Source: Schoenoplectus triqueter
Taxonomy: Eukaryota > Streptophyta > Magnoliopsida > Poales > Cyperaceae
Length of the DNA stretch: 31,157 bases
Direction: 5' to 3'
Assembly: GCA_964058805.1 (NCBI GenBank)
Contig: CAXKVV010000286.1
Span: 1 to 31,157 of the forward strand
The notes under the pieces are model-generated. The model had not been told where the DNA came from. It made no database searches and was given only the letters and a program-made list of their open reading frames with translations. Made by a program: the position numbers and the translations under genes. This document shows positions 29,611-31,157 of this stretch, in pieces. How positions within the stretch are numbered: position 1 is the stretch's first letter; each line of letters starts with the position of its first letter.

Positions 29611-29924
29611 TATCTATACCCAAAAGTTTACCGCCGCTGAAGAATTTACTTTTCGTGTTATAGTCTACTTGAACTATCACACATTGTCATTATTCATGAA
29701 GTTGACACTTGACGACCATTGTTTCAAACTAATGAAGGAAATTAAGAACAAATATAAATCCGCTGCAAGACCATGTTATCATCAAAGACTCTCCATGGAG
29801 GTATGGCATTAATTTGAAGATACTTATTCTTGATGAGTGATATTAGTTGTTTTAATTTTTTTTCCTTGCTTGTCTTCTACTTACGATGTTCAATTTCATA
29901 TAAACAATAGTATATTTTTAATCA
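29611..29924. other. Possible exon relic, otherwise AT-rich
   Basis: A plus-strand frame around 29690-29800 reads MKLTLDDHCFKLMKEIKNK and then ends at a donor-like ATGGAG|GTATGG near 29801. Nothing recognisable precedes it across the MITE. This is recorded as a weak coding trace only. Confidence 0.2.
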
Positions 29925-30392
29925 CTAGCTATATACTCGCGCGTTGCAGCAGACTCTTTTATTTAAACATTAAAATATTATAAGATAAAAAAATTCATAT
30001 TTATCTAATATTAAATTATAAATTCACCAAATTATAAAGAAAACCTATAATAAAGACTATATTTAATCTTGGATGATATTTTTGCACAATATGATTTAAT
30101 GATTCATCATTTTAATGGCAATGAAATTAAATTATTCTAACATATATTATCACCATTAATTTTTTACCAAATATGCATAAGGTTACTAAATAAAAAAACA
30201 ATATTATTGAAATAATAAAATATAAAGGAAAACATGGAGAGAAAGAGGGGATCAATGGACGCGATCACATACGTTCGATCAACCAAAAATAAATATTATC
30301 CGTCTAATTGAGGGATAAAATGGGTATAATAAAAAATACCATCACAAAAAATGGACTCTCCAATTCTTAGATGCTTTATATAATAGTATAGA
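29925..30392 (-). mobile_element. Non-autonomous Helitron, copy 2
   Basis: Same family and orientation as 537-971. On the minus strand it starts TCTATACTATTATATAAAGC and ends GCAACGCGCGAGTATATAGC followed by TAG, between A (29924) and T (30393), with no duplication. It is 33 bp longer than copy 1, partly from an extra segment of about 30-40 bp near 30085-30125. The pre-terminal GC-rich hairpin sequence (GCAACGCGCGAG) is better preserved here than in copy 1. No Rep or helicase coding sequence is present. Confidence 0.85.
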
Positions 30393-31157
30393 TTCTTGAT
30401 ATTGATGGCAACTCGGGATAAATTTCTCTAGTTTTGATTTTTGTCTTTCGATTTAATATTTATTTACTTAGCAATTTTTGGTTTAGTAGATCTTTCTTAA
30501 ATAATCATGCATTTACTATTTTTAATTAGGAGTGAAAAAGGAGCAAAATAAATCATTTTTATCATAGGGAATAAAACATTGGCGCTAAATTGAAGAAAGG
30601 TAGGCCTCATGAACTTCAACGACTTTCATCAAGGGACCTGCCAATTCCATGCCACTACAAAGCTTAGTCCATACTCTATGGTTTTAAATATTAAATAAAT
30701 AACAAATAAATAAACAAATATCAAAGCTTGTCCTTCTAGTTCCAACAGGACCGATTTGGAAAATTTCAAATAAAAAGATAAATCAACAAGCTGCTACCAG
30801 ATGCAAAATTAAAGATAATGATGGCAAATTTCTTTGTCATTTTTAATGTTCTAGAATATTTTTTTGTGTCTTACATGTATATATTTTAGCTAATTGGATT
30901 AATCAGGTTTTGTTATAATTTTCTGGTTCATTGGAACATTTTCTCACGGACAAAAATATTGACAAAAAAGCATCACGTCTCCACAAATTTTTTTATTGTT
31001 GTGTGAGGTGGTAGGCCCAACTTTACAACAAGTATATAAACAACTGAGATATAAAGAGCAGAAATAGACAAAAAAAGAAAAAAAGAAAAGAAAAGGAAGG
31101 GCTACAAATAGAAAAAGAGAAAACAAGAGCATAACAAAAAAAAGTTCATGAGAAAGC
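30393..31157. other. AT-rich intergenic DNA, no gene seen
   Basis: No supportable gene or element end. A purine-rich tract of AAAAGAAA/GGAAGGG type occupies about 31060-31125, and the open minus-strand frame through it is a low-complexity artefact. Confidence 0.45.

Overview
The window looks like intergenic nuclear DNA of a flowering plant. It is AT-rich, has no long intact open reading frame, and is packed with plant-type transposable-element remnants: two non-autonomous Helitrons, two CACTA elements (one with a broken Ptta/En/Spm-type exon), a copia-type LTR with a tRNA-Met primer-binding site, a 5.3 kb LTR-like insertion, a hAT-type MITE with its 8-bp target duplication, and long-inverted-repeat MITEs. 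No host gene is complete. There is no bacterial-style operon, rRNA gene, tRNA gene or CRISPR array. The species cannot be told from this sequence alone. Layout: 1-8.2 kb is AT-rich DNA holding Helitron copy 1 (537-971), a TIR MITE (3503-3840), a fold-back MITE (5511-5872) and a 555-bp CACTA element (6575-7129, TSD GTT). From about 8.25 to 15.27 kb the composition changes to a non-coding, promoter-like, repeat-rich block. It has several TATA boxes, a G-box/CCAAT cluster, an extremely AT-rich minisatellite (12.33-13.62 kb) and many inverted repeats. At 15.3-17 kb there are traces of exons, notably 15555-15664 on the minus strand. At 17.0-19.0 kb lies a truncated CACTA element with a coiled-coil transposase exon and a 38-bp tandem repeat. 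At 19.5-26.2 kb a minus-strand copia LTR plus leader is split by a 5318-bp LTR-like insertion (20548-25865) flanked by the 5-bp duplication ATCTC. At 26.2-31.2 kb there is mostly unassigned AT-rich DNA, a 198-bp hAT MITE (29405-29602) and Helitron copy 2 (29925-30392). The most unusual content is a set of structured inverted repeats in the 8-15 kb block and in the 5.3 kb insertion. At 14349-14945 there are twelve consecutive stem-loops. Nine share a similar loop (12 nt in most) and most have one bulged base, yet nearly every stem has a different sequence and still pairs, so base pairs covary between copies. At 11311-11366 and 11627-11677 two cloverleaf-like units keep their small side hairpins while the outer and central stems change in a compensatory way. 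Similar covariation appears in a 46-bp repeat at 25084-25170. Either RNA structure is or was selected in a non-coding retroelement, or hairpin arms are being corrected to each other at the DNA level. All structures were folded by eye and need computation.
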